Positions 45,504-56,392 of a stretch of 64,000 bases of DNA are shown in pieces. The position numbers and the translations under genes were made by a program. The stretch is from NCBI RefSeq assembly GCF_010183535.1, contig NC_071333.1:5392587-5456586 (forward strand). Direction: 5' to 3'. Position 1 is the stretch's first letter, and every line of letters starts with the position of its first letter. Below the pieces are notes generated by a model, which saw only the letters and a list, made by a program, of their open reading frames with translations, made no database searches and had not been told where the DNA came from. Source of the stretch: Caenorhabditis remanei. Its lineage: Eukaryota; Nematoda; Chromadorea; Rhabditida; Rhabditidae.

Positions 45504-47405
45504 ATGCCGATCTTCGTTCAACATTCTATTGTTCTCAAGCACTGCCAACAAACTGGAATCGTATGGTGCTTTGAGACCAACGTGCAGAGAATGCACAAAT
45601 TTGTCTCTCATCAGATCTGCCCCATCGGATACATTGCCTCGTTCCGTGTACTTGATGTCCTCCCGAATGGACACGATTGGATTGAAAATCTGGACTTCCG
45701 TGCGCCCACAATAAGCGACGGCATCAGAATCACGTCAAATGGACCAGTCATGAGCACGGTCGTTTGGCACAGTCGAAACCAAACCGACCTCTCCCATCAC
45801 TCAAACATGACTCTGTATTCCAAACAGTACGGACTTGTGTTCTGTAAGAATAATGTCAACCCAATGTTGACATTCAAGGTCGAAATAGTTGTGTAAGTGT
45901 TTTGGAAATGAAAAAAAGAAGGGATTATCAAAGAATGTCAGCTCACGACTTCAGATGATACAATTTTTTGAATGCAAAATATTAACAACTCAGAGAAACT
46001 TTCTAGTTCTCACAATTTCTTTTAACCCAAGACATTTCATGGACTCTTTTTTTAGAAACGACCTAGACTACATTTGGAACGGAACAAACCTGTTCATAGT
46101 CACAGGTGGTGTGCACTCGGTGGCACTTTGTGACAACTGCCTCGAGGATACGATTCATGAAGTGAACCGCTGTGAAAAATATTGCCGTATCAATGGAACT
46201 CGAACCAAGAGGTAAGCATGAGTTACTTATGAGAAATTTAAAGATTTTGAATAAACATCCAAAACATAACTTACCTGTAGAAAATGCTTTTTTACAGGAT
46301 GGCTCAGAGGTATAGGACTTTTCTAAAACAATAAGTTTCAGAAAATCTCTGAAAAGAATGGGTTGTTTTGTGGGAAAAGCGCTTAAGTTTTGAGTTTGGC
46401 TACGCGGTTCTTTTGACCACCACGAGGAACGCATGCTGACATACCGTAAAAACTGTATTAGAGCGACACCTTTAATAGAAAATAGTAACCTCTAGATCAA
46501 CAAACAGAACTTTCAAAAAAGTTTTTTCCGTTTATCTTTAATGAGTTTCTGAAACCACAGAATTTTTCTGAGAAGCGATTGAAAAATAGAGCGACATGTC
46601 GCTCTAATACAGTTTTTACGGCGTTTCACTATATTATGCTTTTGATGAACGATTCAACTAATTTTTTTGGATTCTGATAACGACGTAGATTTTGGAATTC
46701 ATGAAAATATCTTATGACAAAAAACTTTCTCGAAAAAATCTCAAAAAGCCCGTAATAGCAAAAGTACCATTTTTCTCCCGGATCTAGTATTGAAAGTGAT
46801 CACAACAACTTTAAATTTAAATTTTAAAGTTATTCTTCTCTTGAAATTTGTGATTGAAGAATATAAAAATGACTGAAGCAGTTTCAAATTACTTTTTCCG
46901 CGGTTTCAAACCGTTGCTCGAGCGCAGCGCATTCAGCGGTCACCTACGCAAATGCAGTACCTACTGAAAAGGATGGTATAATCAAAACATCGAACAATAT
47001 AGATCACAAAACTTGAAATTCGGGAATGAGGATACAAATTCTGGTGTTTTTCAAAGACACAGATTTCTTCAAGAAAAAACATTTGCCTTTCAGAACTAGA
47101 TTGCCTGGCTGTTGAATCTAGAGCTTGAAAAAAGTGCGTCTTATACTTATTAGCTATGCTCTATAGAGATTTCTCTTGAAAAGTTTTTTTGTTCCCTTTG
47201 AAAATTCATAGAAATTTTTTTCTGCAACTAATATTCTGAATGTTTTCTCAGACAACTTGTCCCGTATCGCAAAGAACACCATCCTCAAGATTTTGATTCA
47301 TCCCTGGATCGCTACATCGACAGACTTGAGGTGTTGAATCCCTCGAGCAACGAATCGAGAAGCGCCCTTCTCGCGTTGTACGGACTTTCTTCTGTTCCTC
47401 ATTGA
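45504..47405 (+). CDS. Unrecognised three-exon protein
   Basis: Exons 45504-45892, 46056-46211, 47252-47405 (232 aa, phases consistent). A TTGTATTTCAG acceptor 19 bp before the ATG supports spliced-leader addition and this start; the frame is open a few codons upstream, so an earlier exon cannot be excluded. The sequence is rich in beta-strand patterns ('GIRITSNGPVMSTVVWH', 'NLFIVTGGVHSVALCDNC') with several Cys, and has a polar C-terminal tail with 'DRYIDRLEVLNPSSN'. No signal peptide and no family recognised. Intron 2 (1,040 bp) contains a palindromic repeat. Confidence 0.75.
46443..46622. repeat. 180-bp palindromic repeat in an intron
   Basis: ACCGTAAAAACTGTATTAG... with AGCGACA at the left is mirrored by TGTCGCTCTAATACAG and TTTTTACGG at the right. 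The right arm itself contains the perfect palindrome AGAGCGACATGTCGCTCT. Non-coding, inside intron 2 of the 45.5-kb gene. Confidence 0.85.
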
Positions 47406-48000
47406 AGGACTTTTTCATCATAATTTTGTTTTCTAACCGTCATTGATTTTGTTTAATTCTCTAATCATATCCCATCTTAATCGTTTTTCGAATTTCTTTA
47501 AAACTGCATACCTAATGACTTCTTTCCTTTTTCTCAACTTGATCTTCTGTTTCAATTACCATGGCTTCGAAAAAATGGGAAAACTCATTTCACATTTTCT
47601 TAACAATCACTTTCATCTTGAATGCCTACAAATATATAATCCAATCGCATTAATACATTGCAACGCCCCTAGTCTGTTAGTTTCACTGTTGACACTGAAT
47701 TGTTTTTCTTATGAACATTATCTGATATTCACTGATATTATTTGTATTAAAACATTGTGTTGGATAAACTTGCAAAAATCAATGTTATTGATTCATTTAA
47801 GACCCAAGTTCTAAATATGATTAACATGACTAATAACTCCTATTCATTTTTCTAATTGTTTTTATCATGTCTTTGCACTTTCGCTGTTAGAATGAAAGTA
47901 CCCAACTCCGGAATGTGTTTGAGAAACCAGACTCGATCACTATGTAGTAAGCTGACAAACAAGATTTTATTCGTATTTTTTCTATCTCTTTCGTGAAATT

Positions 48001-48094
48001 GATTGATTTATTGATTTATTTGTTTATTGCAACGAAAGGAAAACATAAGGATACAAAAGTCTTGAAACGGTCCCTCACAAGACAGTTTCGAGTG
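48001..48094 (-). mobile_element. 3' tail fragment of a CR1-like LINE
   Basis: On the minus strand this reads CTCGAAACTGTCTTGTGAGGG, then TTTCAAGACTTTTGTATCC, then an (AAT)-rich tail. It parallels, in the same order, the last ~90 bp of the LINE at 57.2-59.8 kb (GAGACTATCTCGTGAGGG...TTTCAAGTCTTCTTTGTATC...TAAATAAATAAATAAA). It is a severely 5'-truncated copy, as expected from target-primed reverse transcription. Confidence 0.75.
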
Positions 48095-48504
48095 AAAAAA
48101 AAGAGGAGGACCAAGAAATGTAAAAACTGAGGGAATGTAAAAACGATAATTTAAGATTGTTATCTAGAAAGTACTAAACACAAAACACTTATTAATACAA
48201 ACTGACATCAAAAATTGAGAGATCTTTACACTGGTTTAAAAAAGGAGGTAAAGAAAGTAAAAGGCTCAAGTATAAAATGATGTAAGAAGAAGAAGACGAA
48301 AATGTCATGATAAAGAACACGGAGGCAAGCAAACATCACCTGACAACCGCGACAAAACCTAGACAACAATTAGACATATGATAGAGGATTTCGTCTGGCG
48401 AAGAAAATTTCAGTTAAAAAGTAATAACATGTTTCAGATAGAGCAATGATGTGATCGGTATGCTGTAGGTTTTAAGAAAAATATTAAAAATGGCTTGGTA
48501 AAAA

Positions 48505-50643
48505 TTATTTGATGATGAACTTGTGATCTTTTGGCTCTTGTGATTCAGAAGGCTTGTCGACGTCATCAATTCTGGAATGTGAATGAATGAAAACTCGAAT
48601 TTTGACTCAAAACCGAAATCAATGTTGAAAACATGTTTAACCAAATAAACATTCTCATTTTATTTTAGAAACACGTATCCAATATTCTATTGTTAATATA
48701 AATATGAATATGATTTTCCTGCGTATATTTCAAAACTACATATTTTAAATACAAAAAAAAGAATTCATAGGAATGCCTACTGCTAATTTCATACTGGGCG
48801 TAGAAACTTTCATAACTGTTTACATGTGCAGTATGTGGAAATATTCTTACCCAGTGCAAACTTCCACTTCAGTAATTGTGTAATTTTTGAACAAATCTGA
48901 CAATTCGTCGTCCGTGTTATCGGTTCCTTGGACATCTTGTTGAAGTACATCTTTCAAAGATTTTTGTTGCTGTCCTTCTATCTGTTGGACTTCTTCCGGA
49001 TAGTATGCAGGGTTTTTCATGCAGACAAGAGCTATCTTCTTAAAATAAAAATATAAAACACTTTCCTTTGTTTTATCTCTTACAATCATATCTATCACTT
49101 CAAGACGACGGTCACTCGGAACTAGAATCATAATCACTCTATAAACTACGTTGATTTGCCACCAGATAAATTCGAGCAGACGGTGGTCATAGTTCACAAA
49201 CGTATGCATGAATCCAAGTAATAAATAAAGTCTGATCTTCCAGGCAGGTTGAGGGAGTTTCTCATTTGTTGATACTTTGTAGAGTGGTAGTTTGTAGGAG
49301 TTGGCAATAGTTTCATAATAATGATAGGGAACTATTCTGTTCGGATCTTCTCCACGCAAAAAGAAATCAAACGGTTTCACATTATTTTTGTAGATGCCAG
49401 AGTGTTTAGTTTTCAGTTGCAAAATGCGTTTAACAACTCTCGAATACGAGTGATAGAAAGTCTGTAAGATTCATTGTAAAAACATGAATCTCTCGGGTAG
49501 TTACCTCCTCAGCGCAAACATATTCATTGATCTCTTTGATTATTTCTTCTTTCTGTTCAAAAGTAGCATCTTCCCAATTTACACCACAAATCAATGATTG
49601 AAACATATACCATGTTGCTTGTTCTCCACTAATAATGTAACAACTGTTGCAGCTGAGCAATTTGAAATGTCCAATAGTTTCCACAACGGATTTGTATCCA
49701 ATTATAAAAAGTGGATCGTCGACAAGCTGAAACGGTTCTCTTTTAATTTAAACGCTGGTGATCGAGTTAATACTGTTATCAACGATTTGTTTATGTCATA
49801 TTCCTCAAGCAACTCTTTTAACTCTTTCAGCGTCATTGTGTTGAGGCTTTCTGGAACGTTACATTTCTCGCTAGCCATACTGCAGGTCTCGTATATATGC
49901 CGATAGTGTACTGAAATAAGTCAAAGCTGAACACTGGCATTATAATAAACAAATAAACTAACAATCAGAAATGTCCAATGGATCTCCTTGCTGTTCACTC
50001 AGCAATGGAAGAATTGTTGCTATTTCATCCGCAAACACTCTTGTTTCTCCAACTTTTGTGCGCCCAACATAAATTGGCGGGATGGCACGAATATAGAACT
50101 TCTTTTCTGTCACTCCAATAGTTTTTTTACCTTTGGATGCTTTTTTCTTCTTTCTTTTTGCCAGCTGAAAACTAAATTTTTTAGAAGAATTCGCCCATTC
50201 AGAAACTAGTTTTTGTAAACACTTACCGTTTTCATCAGCTGAGTGAATTTAGGAAGGTAGGAAACTTGAATCACCAGATCTTTCAATAATGTGGGTTTTG
50301 CAACTTGCTGCTTGTATAATTCAATTCCAATCAAATCATTACTATCCATCAGGTAATATTGGAATAGTAGCCCATTCAGAGCATTTGCTGGTACTACATG
50401 ACGGCTTGATACCAATGCGGTAGAATCACATCTAGCCACCCAAGTTGTCTGAAATATTAGCATTCACTTACATTAAAAGGTTCGAAGTAGTATATAGTGA
50501 GTAGTATATATGCGAAAACGACAAACCGTAGAGTTTGGAAATTTTGTGTCCTGCGCGAAAACCATATCAGCTTCACGAATTCGGTTCCAACGGGTGTGGT
50601 AGTATTTTGACTCCATTTCAGAGTCCGTCTCAGAGCCCGACAT
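48505..50643 (-). CDS. Unrecognised seven-exon protein (525 aa)
   Basis: Minus-strand exons 50643-50527, 50448-50227, 50164-49963, 49910-49774, 49726-49505, 49461-48851, 48571-48505; every junction keeps phase and introns are 43-80 bp except the last (279 bp). The N-terminus is acidic (MSGSETDSEMESK). A strongly basic run (residues ~114-127, KRKKKKASKGKK) looks like a nuclear localisation signal. The middle and C-terminal half are alpha-helical and rich in aromatic residues ('LYLLLGFMHTFVNYDHRLLEFIWWQINVV' spread over residues ~360-390), followed by a Gln/Asp-rich acidic tail. No signal peptide. I do not recognise the family. The first intron uses a GTTTGT donor. The consistent splicing makes the gene itself solid. 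Confidence 0.8.
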
Positions 50644-51354
50644 GTTCACCAATCGATTTCAGTTTTGGCACTGAAATTTTCAGAGATGATCATTGATTTG
50701 AAGAGGAATAAAAAAAGAGAAAAATATAAAGCAGAAACATACATATATCAGACACTCGATATGAAAAATGAAAAAACGCCCGTGATCTACCCAGTAATTA
50801 CAAAGAGTTTTGAAAAGTGTAGTAAAAAGAGGGAGTACATAACATTTATACTTGGGGGCGTTGTTTGGAAGAAGAAGAGTTATCACATGACTCTGCTTGT
50901 GGCTCTCAAGCTTCTCTCCTTTTCTCATCTTCTCATTTTTCTCTTGTTTCTTCCGCTTAGCTGACCTTTTTCATGGCAAAATGATTATGGGAAATACTCC
51001 GATGAGTAATTATATGTGTTGTGTGGCAAATTCAGCAGAGTTTAAAAAATGAAATCATTGTTTTTGGTGAGTGGTACAATTTTCATAATTGAGACTTCAA
51101 GTATTCTTCAATAAAAAAAGGAAATTCGAGTAAAGAAAAGTGAAGACAAAATAATTGTTTTTTCACTGAGAGAGGGACAAAAAAGAAGGAGTGTATTATT
51201 TTGCGTTAGAAATAATAAAATCGAATAAAACAAAAGGAAAAATCATAATAGAGAACATTTCACAGGTTAGTTGCAAGGAGGTGAGAAAAAAGGAATAAAG
51301 AAAAAGACACGGAACATTTAAATCAAAAATAAAAAATTAAGGCAATTGGAAGAA
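50644..51354. other. Intergenic, no gene supported
   Basis: Purine-rich on the plus strand at 51.1-51.35 kb. A 99-codon plus frame at 50.67-50.96 kb overlaps the promoter side of the minus-strand gene and looks like chance. Confidence 0.5.
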
Positions 51355-51783
51355 TTAGATAGGAGTGTGGAGATGGAGATGCAAATAGTTATGCTGGAAC
51401 AACAACTCCTTTTCCATTTTCTCAAAATGTTGTTGTTTCATAAACAGTAGTGACTTTTGACCTAATCGGGCAAAGATGCACAACACATCACCATGCTCTC
51501 CAGATGGCTGCATCATGTAGTTTACAGCTTCTCTTTAGAAAAATAAGTATTGTGAATATATTTATGTTATATCACTCCTTACCGTAACATTCTTGATAAA
51601 CTCGCGTTGAGCTCTCGGAATTGTAGACATCCGAGCAGTTATGATTGCATCAGCAATATCCAAGATGAGGAGGCGGTATTTTTTATCGCTTTGGGTAATG
51701 CTGTTCCGCGATTCTTTGAGATCATTAGGTTCAAAAATTGTTTGATGTGGTTGAGTTGAATCAGAACTATAAACAATTATCAA
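51355..51783 (-). CDS. C-terminal exons of an unrecognised gene
   Basis: Two coding-like blocks on the minus strand. The first ends at 51583 with GTAAGG ('...AQREFIKNVT') and the second runs from ~51531 to a stop at 51355 ('EAVNYMMQPSGEHGDVL...'). The 50-bp gap between them is a typical intron length and ends TTTTTCTAAAG, but the two blocks are in different phases by this junction. Either the acceptor differs or the gene has a small frameshift. The composition (charged, balanced) is unlike the flanking AT-rich DNA. Upstream exons may include the open frame at 52142-52492. No family recognised. Confidence 0.4.
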
Positions 51784-52141
51784 CGACCTAATTTAGAAGA
51801 AGTTCTCATATTAAAGACTAAATAAAGAAAAGGTAATTACAAAGACGGATCAAAAGAATTCAACGAGCTGAGAGGCGTGACTTTATTTTGAGAATTAAAA
51901 GCGCAGAGAGTCATCAATTCGCTTTGTTGCACATCTTATTCGCTGACCTGATTAAGAAAAATAAAAAGAACATGCTTTTTCAAAGCAAAAATCTGTCACC
52001 TTCACATCAAAACATACATAAAAATTTTAAATTCACCGTTCAAAAAATCATATTACAATCAAGGAAAATGTTTTTAGAAAGGGATGCTTAGAGGGCAATG
52101 TGTATTATGAGGCTGGAAGAACTGACTTAAATATAACCGCT

Positions 52142-52492
52142 TCAATAATATAACATGAATGAATAATTGATTGATGTAAATAACTGTCCAATCATCACAT
52201 TATCTAGCCAAGATATCGATTTTACAGTTTGATACGGTGCTACCAACTTTATTAACATGAATGACCACAATTCTCTCAAACTTTTAGTTGGGAACCTGCA
52301 GACCTGCCTTAGTTTGCGATAAAGGTGCTGGATTTTTCTGCGATTCGAGCCAGGGGACTTTACCCGCCGGCATTCGTAATATGGATCAGACAAGCCAGGT
52401 GCTAAGATTCTATTGAAAGACATTGTTGAACGGCAGAGAATGAATGATCGAGAGACGACGACTTCTAACATTTTCCTTTTACACATATTCAC
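52142..52492 (-). other. Open frame, possible upstream exon
   Basis: A 116-codon minus-strand frame with a basic, Arg-rich middle ('RRVKSPGSNRRKIQHLYRKLRQ'-type composition, residues ~43-65) and an internal ATG before 'MSFNRILAPGL'. It could be an exon of the gene at 51.4-51.8 kb or a chance frame; no intron connecting the two in phase was found. Confidence 0.3.
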
Positions 52493-53435
52493 AGAGAATG
52501 TAGAGAAATTCCCTATCGAAGGGTTATCAGGCTGAGTTTAAAAGGGTACAGAATCGGTTTTATTGTTGTTGGTTACTGTTCACGTTTCACGTAGTTGTTA
52601 GTGTTTGTTTCATTATTCACCATAATGTCTGCTCCGCTTTCGGAAGACCAGTTGAAAATAATTAACTTTAAGAGTGGGGAAAGCTATATTTTTGTAGTTA
52701 ACAAGTTTTTAATATATGCACTCTTTGAAACAAGCATGTCCTCGAAGTATTATAATTTCTCTTTTTTAGTCGGAATTTTTGTTGTCGAAGAAAATTGGCT
52801 GGGCTAGAAATTCGACTTTGGTGGTATGAGTGGCAGTGAGTTCATTTTGATACCGAGAGAATTTTTTAAATTTGTTCCAATCCCCGCTGAGAACGAGCGG
52901 TGAAACAGTTTGAGCATTTCTGTGGCCGTGAAAATTCTAAGAATTTCACTTTGAACATATTGGTCTTTCAGGTTTTTGCCGTTTTTTTTTTACCATTCTT
53001 GAAGTGTTCCTAAATTTTTGTGTTTTTTTCTCAAATTCATCAAAAGAAAACAGCAAAACTGAGCGAAAACAGTATTCAATTTGAAAAACCAACATAGCCG
53101 AAGTCAAGAATTTCTAAGCCAACGAAATGCCCAAAATCATCTGCGATCGCTCTCTACGGGTTGCAGACCTAAGAAAATTTTTTTTCAAAATGAACTCACT
53201 GAAACGCATATATTACTCCATGAAATAATCGGAGTTGACCCTAGTACACCTTGAAAGAGATATAGTGATAGAATGAAAAAAAACTAAACAGTGTCGTGTA
53301 TTTCTTTTCAAAAAACCCCCCTATTCGATTATTACTCCAAAAGGTTTCTCCACAATCGCTTTTATCTACAGCCGCCGCGTTCCTTCTCCTTCTTTCTCTC
53401 TCTCATCATTGCCTTCCTACTTTCCTTCTTATGTG
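52493..53435. other. Intergenic, no gene supported
   Basis: A short frame starting MSAPLSEDQLKI at 52625 could be the beginning of a plus-strand gene, but it closes without a usable donor. Otherwise AT-rich, with pyrimidine tracts just before the tRNA gene. Confidence 0.4.
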
Positions 53436-53507
53436 TCCTCGGTAGTATAGTGGTGAGTATCCGCGTCTGTCACATGCGAGACCCGGGTTCAATTCCCGGC
53501 CGGGGAG
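53436..53507 (+). tRNA. tRNA-Asp (GTC)
   Basis: 72 nt, cloverleaf verified by eye. The acceptor stem is TCCTCGG/CCGGGGA with discriminator G. A-box-like TAGTATAGTGG and B box GGTTCAATTCC are present. The anticodon stem is CGCGT/ATGCG (one G-T pair) around loop CTGTCAC, anticodon GTC at 53469-53471. No intron and no encoded CCA. The 3' end directly touches a transposon foldback arm, and the first TTTT run downstream is only at 53678, so a normal Pol III terminator is missing next to the gene. Confidence 0.97.
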
Positions 53508-53796
53508 AATATTTGGCACTGTTCTAGAACGCCGGAACGAAAAAAAAATCCCGGAACGAAAAGAAAAAATCCCGGAACGAAAAAAAATCCCGGAACGAAA
53601 AAAAAATCCCGGAACGAAAAAAAAATCCCGGAACGAAAAAAAAATCCCGGGACCAAAAAAAAATCCCGGAACCAAAATTTTAATTCTATTTTTTGAATTT
53701 TTGCGGAGATATAATCTTTCAGAGCACCGAAAAGAGACTAAAAAGTCCAACTGCTAGTCAGTACGGGTCCAAAAGAGATACGGGTTCTGAGGAAAT

Positions 53797-54107
53797 CATA
53801 CTTGCAAAATATCGGCCCGGGCCGGTAGAGAAAGTTGACGGCCCGGCCCGACCCGGAGTCAAAAAATGAGCACAATTTTTTCACAAAATTTTTCGAAATG
53901 TTTTGAAATTTTTATCAAAAATAGTCAAAAATCCTATATAAACTTTAGTTTTATCGATATGTAAAAACATAGTCGAAAATTCGACTTTTTTGCGAAAAAA
54001 TCAAAAAAATTTTCAAAAAAATTCAAAATTTCAAATTTTTGTACTGTGACCCGGGCCGGTGAAAATTCTCAAATCGGCCCGGCCCGGCCCGGCCCGTTGC
54101 AAGTATG
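53797..54107. mobile_element. GGCCC-repeat hAT-like MITE, copy 1 (311 bp)
   Basis: Ends CATACTTGCAA / TTGCAAGTATG. Subterminal arrays are of GGCCCGGCCC. Flanks are GAGGAAAT (53789-53796) and GAGGAAGT (54108-54115), an 8-bp duplication with one mismatch. The undisturbed right arm of the host foldback shows the empty site GAGGAAGT, which proves insertion into the older element. Confidence 0.9.
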
Positions 54108-54214
54108 GAGGAAGTGGTGCAAAGGCTTTAGTTGTGACGAGAAAGTTTTATGGAGGTTTGGTGGAAACCTGACCCTCAACCATAAGGATCTTTCACTGAC
54201 TGTTATCTATGTAT

Positions 54215-55107
54215 CAGAGATGTTGGGAAGTGAAAATTTTCTTATCCGGAAGTCGGAAGTCGGAAGTTGGAAGTGATTTTTCTTATCAGGAAGTCGGAAG
54301 TCGGAAGCCGGAAGTAAAATTTCTTATCCGGAAGTCGGAAGTCGGAAGTCGGAAGTGAAAAAACGCCCGGAAGTCGGAAGTCGGAAGTCGGAAGTCGGAA
54401 GTAGGAATTAGATTTTTTCGCAAATATTCAAAAACCCATACTTGTCACGGGCCGGGCCGGGCCGGGCCGGGCCGGGTCGAAATCAGGAAAAATCTCGGCC
54501 CGGCCCGGCCCGGCCCGCTCGGCCCGTTTTGAAACATTTTTTCAAAACATTTTGAGTTTTTGAACTTTTTTTGGAAATTTTTTGAAATTTTTTGAAAAAA
54601 GTATAGTTTTCGAATAAACATTTAAAATTGAATCAAAATGTGAATATGTAATGATAATTTAAGCATTTTTACTGTTTTTTTTCGAAAAATTTCAAAAAAA
54701 AAATTGGTAAAAATGGGTACCCATTTTTGAATCCGGGCCGCCGGGCCGGGCCGGGCCGGGCCGGGCCGACGGGCCGAGCCGGGCCGGCCCGATTTTTGAC
54801 AAGTATGCAAAAACCCCAAGAGAAAAACCATAAAATTGCCGAAAATCAGTGGAAAATTAGTTTTTGGCTGAAGAAAATCTTATTTTCTGTCCTTCTAGAC
54901 AATTTTTCCATGTATTTCTGCGAAATTTACTTTTCCGAAATTTCACCGTTATGTAATGACAGAAGTCGGAAGTAAAATTCCTTATCCGGAAGTCGGAAGT
55001 CGGAAGTCGGAAGTGAAATTTCTTATCCGGAAGTCGGAAGTCGGAAGTTGGAAGTGAAAAAAAACCCGGAAGTCGGAAGTCGGAAGTCGGAATTCCCAAC
55101 AACACTG
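54215..55107. mobile_element. CGGAAGT-repeat hAT-like MITE (893 bp including a nested insert)
   Basis: Ends CAGAGATGTTGGGAA / TTCCCAACAACACTG with perfect 8-bp duplications CTATGTAT (54207-54214 and 55108-55115). The interior at 54249-54415 and 54960-55094 consists of direct repeats of the 7-mer CGGAAGT/TCGGAAG. A second GGCCC element is inserted at 54437-54807. Non-coding. Confidence 0.92.
54437..54807. mobile_element. GGCCC-repeat hAT-like MITE, copy 2 (371 bp), nested
   Basis: Ends CATACTTGTCA / TGACAAGTATG, with arrays of GGGCC at both ends. Perfect 8-bp duplications CAAAAACC lie at 54429-54436 and 54808-54815. It lies inside the CGGAAGT element, so it is the youngest layer. Confidence 0.93.
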
Positions 55108-56392
55108 CTATGTATTGTGATCTCAAAGAGGCACACAAAAAGAGATCGATAAACCTTCACTTTCCCATAACCGTTCCAGAAGAGCTCCTTCACGGAAGGT
55201 CCATTCCAGTGTGGTAGGTCAGATGGTTGTAATTTTCAGGAGTTTGATATCCAGAAATGAGTTGTGAAACAGTGAAGTTGTTGAAATTGTTTGAAATTTC
55301 AGCTGAAGTTGCTTGTCTGCTTCCTCCTATTAGGTGGGTTTGACGTTGACATCTTGGCTCCTGAACCCTGGAATCGTTGACTTTTTGTTGATGAATACGG
55401 TTAATCTTTAGCTATCCATGAGGTCGAGCTGAGGGACTGATGTTCCTGGCTTCCTCTCGTTGACTAACTGATCCATAACCTTACTGAAGATGATATGGGA
55501 AGTAGATGACCTTTTCTTCCTGGCTTTCTTCCGTTGTTCGACGAATCCTTGAATCCTCGAGACAAAGATGTGAATCGTGAATTGTCGTTGGGCTGTCTTC
55601 TGGTGATTGAGATGATTGATGAAGACATGAGACTTTAAATAGACCTGTTAAAAAATTATTAAAGAATTGACTAGAAAAGAAAGACTTGTTGACTTTTTAG
55701 CCAGAGTTTTCAAGTTCTTTGCCAACTGGATCTGAACTTGAACCTGATTGTAACATTTTTTCTAAAAGTGGACATAAGATTCTGACTTAACGGGCAACCA
55801 GCTGATGACTTGCTGGTAAGACTTTGCACCACTTCCTCAGAACCCGTATCTCTTTTGGACCCGTACTGACTAGCAGTTGGACTTTTTAGTCTCTTTTCGG
55901 TGCTCTGAAACATTATATCTCCGCAAAAATTCAAAAAATAGAATTAAAATTTTGGTTCCGGGATTTTTTTTTGGTCCCGGGATTTTTTTTTCGTTCCGGG
56001 ATTTTTTTTTCGTTCCGGGATTTTTTTTCGTTCCGGGATTTTTTCTTTTCGTTCCGGGATTTTTTTTTCGTTCCGGCGTTCTAGAACAGTGCCGAATATT
56101 TTTTTAATTTTTGCAAAGATTACAGTTTTAAAATGTATTTTGAATTAATCAGCAACAATACATATCAAGTTATATTCTAATTCTCATTCAGAGAATGCTT
56201 AGTTTATACTCGTTAGAGTTGTCTCAGAGAGCTGAAAAGAATAGATAATTTGATAAGTTATTTTAGTTTTTGTAAAATTTGCAAAAACATGTTTTAGTTG
56301 GAGACATTTCTTGTGCGTGCGTATCTTTTATTTGTGACTGTGGCTGATTTAAATTATATTGATTTTTGTTTTTGAAGATTTCTAAAGCAACC

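Larger units (their letters stand above)
53508..56100. mobile_element. Foldback element with ~290-bp arms of CCCGGAACGAAAAA repeats
   Basis: The left arm (53508 to ~54124, interrupted) and right arm (~55821-56100) are reverse complements. Both begin AATATTYGGCACTGTTCTAG, then carry ~7-8 tandem units of about 19 bp (CCCGGAACGAAAAAAAAAT), then a unique ~140-bp block ending GAGGAAGTGGTGCAAAG. The centre (54128-54214, 55116-55820) is non-coding. The right arm lacks the tRNA, so the tRNA is a neighbour and not part of the repeat. The left arm and centre have received three later insertions. Confidence 0.88.

Noticed and set aside
50665..50964. 99-codon plus-strand frame
   Set aside because: It lies in the upstream region of the solid minus-strand gene, and a competing antisense frame exists; Lys-rich then hydrophobic composition fits chance.
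53900..54100. CpG-island-like promoter
   Set aside because: The GC richness is only the GGCCC transposon array with its own terminal repeats and duplications.
53540..56090. Open frames reading as repeated 'FFFVPGFFF' on both arms
   Set aside because: They are translations of the CCCGGAACGAAAAAAAAT tandem repeat in the foldback arms, not genes.
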